From Dillenia suffruticosa (lineage: Eukaryota > Streptophyta > Magnoliopsida > Dilleniales > Dilleniaceae), in the NCBI GenBank assembly GCA_033439265.1, contig JAVTVX010000004.1, positions 16,567,701 to 16,631,700 on the forward strand: 64,000 nt of DNA. Reading direction: 5' to 3'. Numbering within the stretch: the first letter of the stretch is position 1; the number at the start of each line of letters is the position of its first letter. Made by a program: the position numbers and the translations under genes. Of the stretch, positions 11,928 to 23,084 are shown piece by piece. A model generated the notes under the pieces. That model was not told the origin of the DNA, searched no databases, and was given only the letters and a program-made list of their open reading frames with translations.

Positions 11928-12067
11928 GGTTGCACTCTCTCTCATGCAAATCAATAGTTTTTATTTTTTTCATCTTTTTTCCCCCAATTTTGTTGCTCAC
12001 CACTCTCTTTATTTGTGTAAACTCATAATTTTTTTCCTAATATTTGATAGCATCAACTAAAATTTAT
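11928..12067 (+). repeat. Left fragment of the tRNA-iMet tandem repeat
   Basis: The phrases TTGCACTCTCTCTCATG, TCATAATTTTTTTCCTAAT and GATAGCATCAACTAAAATTTAT recur in every unit of the array at 56197-61600 (for example 57840-57905). This piece holds the part of a unit downstream of the tRNA and ends where chromovirus 2 begins, showing that the retrotransposon nest sits in the array. Confidence 0.8.
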
Positions 12068-14886
12068 TTTAATATCGGACAATCTGGATTTTGATGTTAA
12101 CTCTAAATGGGCTATTTGAAAATATTTGTATTTTGTGAAAATGTGGGAGAGTGATTGATTTAGATATAGATATAATTTTTGCCCTTTGAAGTATCCATGA
12201 ACCCCTTAGGCACTTGGTCAGTGGATTTTCAATTTTTATGTGTTCGATTATTAGAGTGTTCGATACTCGATAGAATTTAATTTGTACTCAGTGTTTGGTA
12301 GATTTTGATTTCTTTGTAAGAAATTGAGTTACTCAGTAGAGTTTTAATGTTAGGTGGACTAACCCTTTTAATTCTGATTTCTTGGTAATGACCACCTCTT
12401 GGAGATTACTATCTCTTGGGCCACTACTTTATTGTTACCTCCCCAGTGTACTCATTGTGAAACTATTTGGTACACTTTACAACTCTCAGTGATTGCTACA
12501 TTTTGGTATATTTTCTATCGGTACAAATTTTTCAATCAGCTTCCAATATTAGAGTATTTATACAAAATCTCTCGGTATATGTTTATTTCTCAGTAAACAT
12601 CTACTACCTTGCAATGGGGACCTTATTGGTACCCTTTTCTTATTTATAATTGCAAAACCCTACTGAAATTGTAAACCTTCTCGGTATATGGCATATGGTG
12701 AAACTTCTCGGTAATCCATGAATTTGTGGAAGTTACTTTGTACTTCCTACCATTTCACCTCTCGATATATGGGAATTGTAACTTGACCGATCACAACATT
12801 TTCCAATATTTTCCATTTCTCCTCTCCCCATTGAATACCTCGGGTATTGCGTTGCACCTCTTAAACCTTACCCAAATAAAAGCTATCGCTTTCTACCACC
12901 AAGCCATTCAAACATCTTATTCATGATATACACAATTTATATGACATCCATATTCTTGAATATTCCATATTTTTAATATTTTTAATATTTTTAATTTATT
13001 TTTCATAAATTTTCTCTTTTCATTTTCAATCTCCCATGCTCATCACTGAACAATTCTTTCTTAACAAATAAAACTTTAAATATTTAAACTCATTGAGGAG
13101 ACCTTCCCAATAATCCAAAAAGGGTATGTTGGATACTTATGTAATTTGGAAATGAGAGAGAGCAACTAAGTAAATAAGGGAAATGAATTGTAAATAAAAA
13201 GTAGAGATGGGACTACAGAACCCATGAAGTCTAAATATCATCTCTTCTCTCACTTTTCTCCCTCTCGGCTCACACACACTCTCTCTCCTTCTCTTTTTGC
13301 TTCTATCAAAAATCAACCAAAACACCACAAAACCCACACTCTAAAGACTTGAAAAAAACTCATAACCCAATCTTTAGAGAGTTAGAACTAGAGAGAGATT
13401 TGAGATTTTCTAGTGAGAGAAAATCTAGCGTTCGATAGTGGCTCGGCTTGAGGCAAAATTGATGAAAAAATTTAGATAATCTTCTTATTCTTAACTTAGG
13501 TTTACTTTCCTCTTTCATGACTTTGAAATTTTATGTTGAAATTTGATGAAGTAAATTTGGAGAAATTTGAGTTACAGTAATTGAGAGAAAAGTTAGGTTT
13601 TGAATGTTAGGATTATGAGTTAGATGGAATGATAAATATTGATAATTTTGATTGCTTAATGATATCTCTTAGGGTTTGGATAAAATTGATCAAGGTAAGA
13701 CTCTTGTTGTGGAGAAAACTGAGAGTGACTATCATCTAACACTGTGAGTGGATGGTTATGTTGAGTATGACTTTTAAAAATGATTTTAATTATGATTTGT
13801 GAAACAAATTTTAAAATGAATTTTGAAATAGATTTGTAAAATGTTTGTGATCGTGGTGTGCCCAAATTAAATGATTTAATCAATTCATGACCCTATTCTT
13901 GATTTCTTGAACTATTTGCATCATGTTATAATTTGAATTATGATTGTGAATTGTGAAATTCTATTCCATTGTGAATGATTATATCATTGAATTATGAAAT
14001 GGATTTTGTAATACGGTACAAAGAAAAGAATAAACGACTATAGTCTAAGTCTTTCCATGGATCGAGGCCATTGGGGTGGCGTAATTTATACTAAATTAAA
14101 ATTTGATTTGGTGGTAGGCGGGATGGAGAGTCTCCTCAAGTTGTCTGGCAATAACGTGGTGGCACCCTACGGAATTCCAAGCCAACGCTAAGTATGGGGG
14201 GATATTTTATAAAAATTGTGAAAAACCCATTGGCGGATTCTATCAATGTCCATTGCTAGAAATGTGGTTTCGGCAAACCCCATGAAAGTTTGAAAGGAAA
14301 TAAAATTGGTTACTAATGGAAATATATGAGTCACAAAAAATTTGTTATAAATTCATTTTGTGTAGTGACTTTTTAGTATTGCATTTGAATATATTTGACA
14401 TACTCATTTGGCACAACCACTCTCACCCCTTATTCATGTTCGACATGTTATTGCACTCCACTGATTGAGTATTTTATACTCACCTCTCTTTCTCGCTTTT
14501 TTAAGGGAAGTTTAGTTTGGAGACTTAGACGTCATCTTGAGTCGGTCTAAAGAAAATTACCTTTGTTGATCACCAATAAGTACCAACTTTGTCAGCATTT
14601 TTTTTTTGGAAACTATGTAGACTGCACCCATGGAGGCACCCATGGAAGGAGTTTTGTAAACTTTCTTTTGCAAGACCTATCAGTTTTATTGGAATATCTG
14701 GATTGTTTGATGAATCTATTTTAATTACTTGAGATTTCTTTGGATGGCCAGGCTAGCTAGTGGATGATTCAAATTTATTTTGAAATGTTTGGAATATTGG
14801 AATGCCTTGCAGTATCTCAGGACACGGAGTGGTTGGGGGTAACGCAGTGATTCTCGCAGACTTTATTGGAAAGTTTGGGCGTGACA
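12068..14886 (+). repeat. 5' LTR of chromovirus 2
   Basis: It aligns from AATATCGGACAATCTGG with 53173 onward (AATATCGAACAGATCTGG). The first two bases are TT where the other LTR has TG. It ends GGGCGTGACA at 14886, just before the primer-binding site. Contents include a CT-rich leader (about 13240-13300), and the hairpin TGAGTAT-TTT-ATACTCA at 14466-14482. Length is 2819 bp; the partner LTR is 2475 bp because of separate deletions and a tandem expansion. Confidence 0.85.
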
Positions 14887-14890
14887 CTTC

Positions 14891-14905
14891 TATAAGTATC
14901 AGAGC
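14891..14905 (+). promoter_or_regulatory. Primer-binding site of chromovirus 2
   Basis: TATAAGTATCAGAGC lies 4 bp after the LTR end and is a slightly mutated TGGTATCAGAGC, complementary to initiator tRNA-Met. Confidence 0.8.
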
Positions 14906-15145
14906 ATAAGTTCATGATTTTAAATGTTTTAAATGTTAGAAATATTTCCAAATATTCCCAAAAGTTTTCCAAAGATTTTAAATTATTTTTCTTTTTGGAA
15001 ATTTGGAGTTTAAAAGATTTTTCAAAAGATTTTCACCTCTTACGGGTCTTAGGGACTAGAGATCATTCATTTTTTTAGGGGGTTAACTACCTAGTTTGAT
15101 TCCTAACTTAGCGAGTTAAGAATAATATTTCTCTTTTATAAGACC

Positions 15146-16308
15146 ATGCTTCCTAGACGAAGGGTGAGAAATATAAATGAAATTCCTCTTTCTGAGTACA
15201 AGGATAAATCTTTCTACATGCTCCATCTCCTTCTCCGATGGCCACTCACCCAGCTCCTCCGACTGGAATTCCTCCCCCGCCACTCAATGCTTTTCAACAA
15301 TGGACCAAGTGGTGGTATGTCTATTGTGCTCATCTCCAAACCCCACCTCAAGCACCAATACCTCCCCCACCGCCCGGTTATCCTACTAACACTTCTGATG
15401 ACACCAATTGCTCCCCCCACTTCATTGGCTATACCTATAAATCGCCCAACCATCGAACTATCCAAGTTGATCAAAGAAACCCAACAACTTGGATGTGTCA
15501 CCTTTTTCGAGGACTAGTGATAGATGGTGGCGAAGAATTGGATAAATTGGGTTCAGGAGACCATGGCTGACATGAGGCTAGATGATGAGTTAAAACTATT
15601 GGTGGTTGTAAAGTTGTTGGATGAAGATGTCCAAGTATGGTATGACAACCTAAAGGAGAGGTCTATGGCACCCATTTCTTGGAATGAATTCCCTAGATAA
15701 TTTGATGAAAAATTTATACTCGATTCTATCAAGATTTGAAGAGGAAGGAGTTCCTCCATTATTGCCAAGCAACAAGTCGATGGTGGAATATGAAACAAAG
15801 TTTAGGAGGTTGTCCCCATTTATCCTAGAGTTGGTGACTTCTGAGGAATAGTTACATTTCAAATTAGAGGATCTAAAATTTTCCATTTGAGAGAAGATCT
15901 CTATGACCACAACCCACACCTATAATGATGCCTTGGAATTAGCCTTGAGGGAAGGGGAAGGACTAGAGAGGGACAAAAATGAAGAGAAGGACGGAATTTG
16001 CATCGAGCTAAAGTTCCAAGCCAAGTAAGAATACGGGGTTTCTATGGCGGAGTCTCGATCACCTAATCTATTGGCACTCCACAAAGCTAATGACCATCCA
16101 AGTTTGGGGCCCCCTCATCTAGTGCCACCTTTGGGAATAAATCAATAGGAAACAAGAAGGTGCAGTGTACGAGCTGCCGGAAGTACTACCTCGGGGTTTG
16201 TTATGAACCTAAGGGGTGTTATCGAAACGGGAAGGAAGGTCATTTTTGCAACCCATGTCTGGAGTTGGGATAGGGAAACCAACCCAGCCGAGATCACCCT
16301 TGTGGAAC
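15146..16308 (+). pseudogene. gag of chromovirus 2, 5' part
   Basis: It begins MLPRRRVRNINEIP (15146), alignable with the gag starts at 18702 (MPRRPKMRNVSEIP) and 55892. Frameshifts move the reading frame several times. A retrotransposon-gag core is visible around 15500-15950 (short matching blocks such as DDELK and EYETK on the different frames). The CCHC knuckle near 16160-16260 is CTSCRKYYLGVC followed by CYRNGKEGHFCNPC, in which the second Cys of the canonical knuckle is Asn. The gene is cut by chromovirus 3 at 16308 and resumes after 49408. Confidence 0.8.
16304..16308 (+). repeat. Target-site duplication (GGAAC), left copy, of chromovirus 3
   Basis: GGAAC directly precedes the LTR start TGTAACACC at 16309 and recurs at 49404-49408 directly after the LTR end CGTAACA. 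A 5-bp duplication is the size made by gypsy integrases. Confidence 0.9.
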
Positions 16309-18433
16309 TGTAACACCAAAAAAACAAAAAAAAAAGAAAAGAAAAGTCAAAGTTTTTTTTTTATTATTATTCTCTCCCCTCTTACCCAAAACCCAATCCC
16401 CTTATTTTCTCCCATCTCCTTTGTCTCCCTCTCGTCTCTTTCTCATCTCTCTCCCTCTGCATTTTTTTCCCTCATCACCCATTTTGATTTCTCTCTTAAA
16501 AATCAAATTTTCCTCTACTAAAATCACTCCCTCAAGTGATCAAAACCCCAATCAAGCTCAAACATGGGAAGATTTAAAGGAAATTAAGGTTTGTTCTACG
16601 AAGGGAAAGCTAAGGTTTTTGGAACACAACCCTCCAAACTCAATCCAATCCCAAAATTGAGGTATTTTCTTAGTCTTAATATTGGGTTTAGTTTCTTTAA
16701 TACTAAAATTGGATGTTATTGTTGAGATTTGATGGAATTTCATAGGAAGATCAAAAACCCTAAGTTTGTGAATAGTAAAAATTTGGGGGAAAATGAAAAT
16801 GGAAAAATTTCACTTCCATAGCTGTCTAGATTTGTCAATGTTCATGAGTTAAGGGTTCCATTGCCTTTTGTTTTATCATAAGATAAGACTAGGGTTTGTG
16901 AGTTTTAAATGCTAGTCTTAGCTTCATCTTCATTTGGTCAATTTTTTTTGAAACGTCATTATTTCTCCTGAGTATGTGATCTGAAAGCTACTATATTATT
17001 TTGTTTATTTAAGTTCAGCAGTGCATTTTCGATATAATTATAAGGTGACTGTCTTTCATAAGAAAAGCTGATCATGTTGGATAGATAGCGTGAGCCTTTT
17101 TCCATACGTTGGACTATTTTAAAATGGATTCTTTGGAGTGCGTTCTAAAATATATATAAGGTCACCTATATATCAGCTTGAACTTTTTCTGTATCATAGT
17201 ACTTTTGCATCTAGTGAGATGTTAAAGTCATGTTGTTAGTCTAACAGACCTTTAAATCAGAGAGTAAAATAGGACAATCTAGGAGAATTGTGAATATGGA
17301 TTTTATAATGATGCAAATGATGACAAATTGATAAAATGAGAACAAGAACAAGAAAAAGAAAATATTCAAAATTAGAGTTTAAATAAAATTAGGAAAAATT
17401 TGTAAACCTTTGAATTTAAGGAAAAATTTATAATGATGCATTGGGGCGGCGTGGTCAAGACTGCTAAACTTGGCTTGGTGGTAGGCAGGTTGAAGAGCCT
17501 TCTCAAGCTACCGTAATAACGTGGATGCATCTTACGGAGCTCCTGGTCAATGCCAAGGTGAAACGGATTTTTAGAAAATAATGAAAAACCCCTTGACAGA
17601 TTCTATCAATGGCCATTGGTAGAATAATGATTTCGGCATATGCCAAAATTGTGAAAAATGAATGTAAATTGTTGTTTTGTTCATATGAGTCATAGTAGTT
17701 TGAAATAAGTTATTTTATACCAATGTTTTTATTTATAACAATACACTTTGTATATGATCGTTGGCATAACCATTTTTACTCATCATTTAAGCGTTGCATG
17801 CCATTGCACTCCACTCATTGGGTATTTTAAATACTCACTCCTCTCTTCTAAATTTTTTTAGAGGAACCTAAAGCGGAAGACATTACTTTGGAGCCGACTG
17901 AAGAAGATAGTCGCGGACCTAGCTAGGTATTCGAAATGAAGACTTTATTTTGAATTGCTGTAGAATGATTTATGGAAGAAAATCTTTATACATTTTATTT
18001 TGATTGGATTTGTTAAATATTTGCTTAGCCTTGGCAAGTATTTGAAAAATCCATACTTCTATGAAAATGAACTTATATTTTCTTAATTTAAAAACTCTTC
18101 TTACAATTTTTATTATTTAAATTGGGACATTTGGACATTTTATGGTGAATTTTGAACTATTTTGAAATTGCAAATTTATGAGAATTCTGGAATGACCGGG
18201 TTGGCCCATTTGCATGCGTGCATGAACAAGGATGGATCGGATTGATCCTTAAATTATGTGAAAATGCATGCCTTTGATACTGGATGACCTAGGATGGTCA
18301 TTAAGGGGATATTTGAGTTGTTTTTAAATAGGTTGAATGCCTTGCGCTATTTCGGTATACGGGGAGATGTTATCCGAATACCGAAATAATACGGCGATTG
18401 TCGCATGCTTAATCGGAGAGTCGAGGGGTGACA
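16309..18433 (+). repeat. 5' LTR of chromovirus 3
   Basis: The LTR is 2125 bp, from TGTAACACC to GGGGTGACA. It has a CT-rich leader (16365-16480) and a hairpin around 17819-17837 (TGGGTATTT...AAATACTCA). Positions 17571-18433 align with 48539-49403. Confidence 0.9.
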
Positions 18434-18439
18434 ATTCTA

Positions 18440-18451
18440 TTGGTATCAGAG
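18440..18451 (+). promoter_or_regulatory. Primer-binding site of chromovirus 3
   Basis: TTGGTATCAGAG, six bases after the LTR end, matches the initiator tRNA-Met 3' end complement almost perfectly. Confidence 0.88.
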
Positions 18452-18701
18452 TTTTGGCTCACGATTTTAAATGTTTTAAATTGTTTGAAAAAATATTTCC
18501 AAATGTCCTATGAGTTTTTCTAGGATTTCAAAATAATTTTTTCTTTTTGAAAAATTCAGAGTTTGAGAGATTTTTCATTGGATGTACAAAAACCTTCCAT
18601 GGTTTCTTACGAACTAGAATCGATTTTATTTTAGGGGGTTAAATACCTAGCCTAATGCCGAATTTAGTAAGCTAACGATAGTATCTCCTCTCATAGGAAT
18701 C

Positions 18702-19870
18702 ATGCCTCGTAGACCAAAGATGAGAAATGTTAGTGAGATTCCTTCTTCTGAGCACGAGGATGGATCACCTCATATGCTCCAACTTCTCTTCCGGCTGCAA
18801 CTAGTACTTACCCGGCACCTTCAACAGGGATTCCTCCACCACCACTCAATGCTCTCATGCAATGAACCGAGTAGTGGAATACATATGGTGCTCGTCTTCA
18901 AGTTCCTCCTCAAGCACCAATTCCTTCTCCACCAAGGCCAACCATTCCACCTACTCCTCCATCAGAATGAATTGCTCCTCCCATTTCAGTAGCTACTCCA
19001 ATCCCCCATCCAACCTTTGAATTATCCAAGTTGATCAAGGAAGCCCGACAACTTGGATGTGTCACCTTTATGATGACAAGTGATGTGACGGTAGCCAATA
19101 ATTGGATTAATCGGGTCAGGGAGACAGTGGATGACATGAGACTGGACGATGAATTGAAATTAAGGGTGGCCGTTAAACTATTGGATGAAGATGCATGAGA
19201 TTGGTGGGATAGTTTTAAGGAGAGATCCTCGACACCTATCTCTTGGAGCAAATTCCTTAGGGAATTCAACGAAAAGTACTATACTTGGCTTTACCGATAT
19301 TTGAAAAGAAAGGAATTCTTTCATCTCCGCCAAGGCAACAAATCGGTAGCGGAATATGAGACGGAGTGCAAAGATTGTCCACATTTGTCCCAGAATTAGT
19401 GACTTCCGATGAGTACTTGCATTTCAAGTTTGAAGAGGGTCTAAACTTGTCTATCCGGGAGAAGATGTCTGCCACATCAATCCATATTTATAAGGATGTA
19501 TTGGAATTGGCCTTAAAGGCCAATAAAATGGTGGAAGAAAGAGGAAACATAGGAGTGGGACATAAAAAGAAAAGGAGGTCCAAACATGCATCGGGCCCCG
19601 GTTCAAAGTAGAGTAGGAGCGTAGGCTCCTATGGTGGAGCTCCTGTTACTGGATCCATTGGCATTCCTCAAGGCCAACACATGTCTAATTTTGGGGACCC
19701 TACTCCTGCTACATCCTCAGGAAGTAAATCGATGGGGAATAGGAAGGACAAGTGTAGGAACTATGGGAAGTTCCATTTTGGGATATGTCAAGCACCCAAG
19801 AGGTACTATCAATGCAGAAAGAAGGGTGGTCATTTATGCAATATTTGTCCGGAGTTAGGATGGAGAAGTT
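18702..19870 (+). pseudogene. gag of chromovirus 3
   Basis: It starts MPRRPKMRNVSEIP at 18702. Frameshifts separate an N-terminal Pro/Leu-rich part, a retrotransposon-gag core (19020-19610, with EYLHFKFEEGL and MVEERGN on one frame), and a zinc-knuckle region at 19750-19860 (CRNYGKFHFGIC, then CRKKGGHLCNIC). Gag forms the virus-like particle and the knuckle binds genomic RNA. At least three shifts and several stops make it non-functional. Confidence 0.82.
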
Positions 19871-20281
19871 AGACAAAACGAGAGCGCTCTAGTGGATCTA
19901 TGGGTAGCCAAGCCAATATTCCCATCGCACCTCCTAATATTACATAGCGTATGGGAAGTAACACAGTAGCTGCTCCAAACCAGTGCCCAAAGGCAATAGC
20001 TTAAACAAGGATATTTGCAATGACTAACGAGGAGGCACAAAACAACCCCAACATAGTCATAGGTAAATTTCTTAGAACTTGAACTTGATGACTTAGAATT
20101 TGAATATAAACATTATGAGATCATGATTGTATGATTCTGAATTTGAGGCATATTAGAGATACTGATGATATTAAGTGATTGGAAGTTATTTCATGATTAA
20201 TGATAGTTTTGTTGGCATTGAGAACTTAAATTTTGAATTGAGTTTGATTTAAATCGAGAATTAATTTTATTCCTAGTATAT
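19871..20281 (+). other. Gag-protease spacer of chromovirus 3
   Basis: AT-rich degenerate sequence joins the zinc knuckle to the protease. No motif could be assigned. Confidence 0.5.
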
Positions 20282-20690
20282 AGGTATGATGAGAATTTTT
20301 GGGGTTGATGCACGTGTTTGAATTGATATGGGATCAAATAATTCTTTTGTAAGCATGGAATTCGCTAAATACTCGAATAGGCCTTTGAACCCATTTGAAG
20401 AGGAGTTATTAGTTATTACTCTATTAGGGGAACAGTTAAAAAGAAATTCCGTGTACAAGGCATGCGAAGTGGTAGTAGAAGGTGAGATTCTCGAGACAGA
20501 CTTGATTCCATTGGAAATAAGGGATTTTAACGCCATACTAGGTATGGATTGGTTACACCCCCACCAAGTTTTAGTGAATTGCTTCATCAAGGAGGTAAAA
20601 TTCCATAGATCCGAATGTCCTCCACTTATGTTCACTGGCGAACGACATATCTTATCGAGTTGTGTAATCTCAGCATTAGAAGCATGAAAA
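20282..20690 (+). pseudogene. Aspartic protease domain of chromovirus 3
   Basis: On one frame the region reads IDMGSNNSFVS (from about 20320), where chromoviral proteases have D-(T/S)-G-(A/S); the active-site Thr/Ser is Met here. It continues with the conserved block ILGMDWL (about 20540-20560). A TGA lies just before the active site. The same domain with other lesions is at 49770-50160 in chromovirus 2. Confidence 0.8.
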
Positions 20691-20777
20691 TTGGTGCATA
20701 AGGGTTGTGAGGCAACTTAGCTCACATCGTAGATACCACTATACAGAGTTTGGAATTGATGAATATTCCAATGGTAA

Positions 20778-21232
20778 ATGAATTTTTGGATGTTTTTTCG
20801 GACGAATTGGCCAATTTACCTCCAGTTCGAGAGTTTGACTTCACAATCAACTGTGGCTCTAGGAACTAAACCTATTTTAATCCCTCCATATTGGATGGCA
20901 CCTACGGAATTGAAAGAACTGAAGGTCCAACTTCAGGAATTATTGGACAAAGGGTTTATCAGGCCGAGTACCTCACCCTAGGGTGCTCTGGTTCTATTCG
21001 TGAAGAACAAAGATGGTACCCTCAGATTGTGTATAGATTATCGACAGTTGAATAAGGTAACCACCAAGAATAAGTACCTGTTGCCAAGGATTAACGATTT
21101 ATTCGATCAACTCAAAGGTGCTAATGTCTATTCGAAGATCGATTTGAGATCAGACTATCACCAATTGAGGATAAAAGATGATGATGTCCATAAGACTGCA
21201 TTTAGGACGTAGTATAGTCATTATGAGTTTTT
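20778..21232 (+). pseudogene. Reverse transcriptase N-terminal part of chromovirus 3, truncated
   Basis: Visible motifs are [30 protein letters not shown] and the first palm motif [13 protein letters not shown], then KTAFRT followed by TAG. The frame stops matching RT at about 21232, before the FVDD active site, where sequence of the copia LTR begins. Comparison with 50690-50720 of chromovirus 2 fixes the breakpoint to within a few bases of GAGTTTTTT. Confidence 0.85.
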
Positions 21233-23040
21233 TCTATAAAAACATATGTCTGAACACTTCGACCTACACAAACACATATCGACCTGAACAATGAATGTCA
21301 TACAGATCAGACATTCCAACACATTGATCTAAGCACAAATCTTGTCAACATGAAACTATAGGAATGGTGACATATCGACCAATTCACAATTGTTTTTGTG
21401 AACAATGACACATCAACCTGTTCTCCTTACACATCAACCTAATTTCTAAAAACACATCAACTTGATTTGTAATACATCAACCTGAAAGTGTCATGTCCAC
21501 CAGTTTCATACTTCATGTTGACTAATTCAAAGTCCAAATAGTAACACATCAATCCGTTGGTTAGACACATCAACCTGATGACACTTGAGTCAGAAACACA
21601 CACTTCAACCTATTACTGTGCTTGTCGACCTAGCTAAAACACATCAACCAATTTATTCAGACACGTCGACCAATTCAATAAATGAATAGTGACACATCAA
21701 CCTTTGATAAAACATGTCGACCGTCAATTATGTTATGAAACAAACGCACATTGATATAGTAAAAGTCTTGTCGACCTGAAGAAACACATCAACAAATTAA
21801 ATTACTTAAGTCCACCAATAAAAAATTTACACAATAACATGTCGATATATATTATCAGATATGTCGATCTAGTGAGTGTCTGCTCATTAAAACTTACGTC
21901 GACACGTTATCATCTTGTCAACACAACTTATGCACATCGACCAATTGAATTCCACGCATCGACCAATTTGTAATCTGAATAGTAATATGTCGATGTATCA
22001 AGTTAGACTTGTTGACCTATCTCTCACAAAGACAAAAAGATCACACATTGACACTGTTGAAATATTGTCGACACAGGGGAACATATCGACCAATTAAAAA
22101 TATTGTGTCCATCAATTTAATTTGGCACAGTTCCTTGTCGACCTGGAATAGTATCTTGTTGACCTGTTCGTAAAGAAATACACTAAGAATGATTCAAATT
22201 CAGGTAGATATCCATAATAGACTTGTCGACCTATGTGTGTCAGAATCCAGATCTAGGAAACATTTTTTAACCTAACGGACGTCTTCTTTCTTTGATCTCT
22301 GAAATATTTCCTTTTCTATCAAAGCTAATGTTCAAATGCAGAGCAAACAAAGTCTGATTGGCCTATTTAAAAGAGGCGCAAGTAAAAAAAATGAAACTTC
22401 AGTGCAAAGGAAGGAACAGTTGCAGAAGCAGTAATGGCGGAAATTAAATGCCCAATGTTTGAATGCAACAACCTTCATCAACCCTCAACGGCTCTATTCA
22501 ATGCTTCAATAAATACTAATAGCAAAAATTAGAGAGGGTAACATACGAGACACGACTTGAATTAAGAGCTCTAATTGTATACTGAAAAATCTCATCTCTG
22601 TACACTTGAAAGCTTTAATTGTATTAAGTGTCTTTTCGAGTATTTCATTCTGTCAAATCTGAGGAAAGTAAGCCTCAATTCTTGATCTTGTTTTATAGAT
22701 TAATTTGAGTGTCAAAAATTAAGGAGTGTGCAACACTGTCTTAAGTCTAGAAAAGCCCAAAATTCAGTCTGTGTGAGATTAAATTGTAGTGTTCAGATGT
22801 AACACAGTTTGAGGTTTAACTTGAGTCTATAATCAAGTTTGTAAACTAAGTATTTAGTGGAAAATCCTGCGAGAGTTTGGGAGTAGACGTACACCCGGTT
22901 TGGTGGAACCACTATAAAAATTCTTTGTATCTTTTTTACCTGCTTTCATTCACTGTCATAAAGCTTTAAAATTTAGAAAAAGTGTCAAAAAGTCTATATT
23001 CAACTATTCACCCCTCCCCTCTAGTTGAATAGCAGTTAAT
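21233..23040 (+). repeat. Probable 5' LTR (truncated) of a Sirevirus-like copia element, with a dense CATCGACC-type motif array
   Basis: The right end has the layout of a Sirevirus LTR end: a TGGTGGAACCACTATAAAAA block (22899-22918) and a final CACCCCTCCCCTCTAGTTGAA (about 23010-23030). The left 1 kb (21240-22250) is crowded with about 30 copies of a short motif, ACATCAACC or TGTCGACC, see findings. No TG start or primer-binding site is visible, so both edges appear deleted. It does not align with the LTR at 47253-48538 apart from this general layout. Confidence 0.6.
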
Positions 23041-23084
23041 GTAGGAAAAATTATAGAAAATAGAAAGTTTCAGACTGCAGAAAT

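Noticed and set aside
21240-22250. CRISPR-like array of short repeats
   Set aside because: The repeats are under 15 bp, degenerate, in irregular spacing and in a plant LTR; there is no fixed spacer length.
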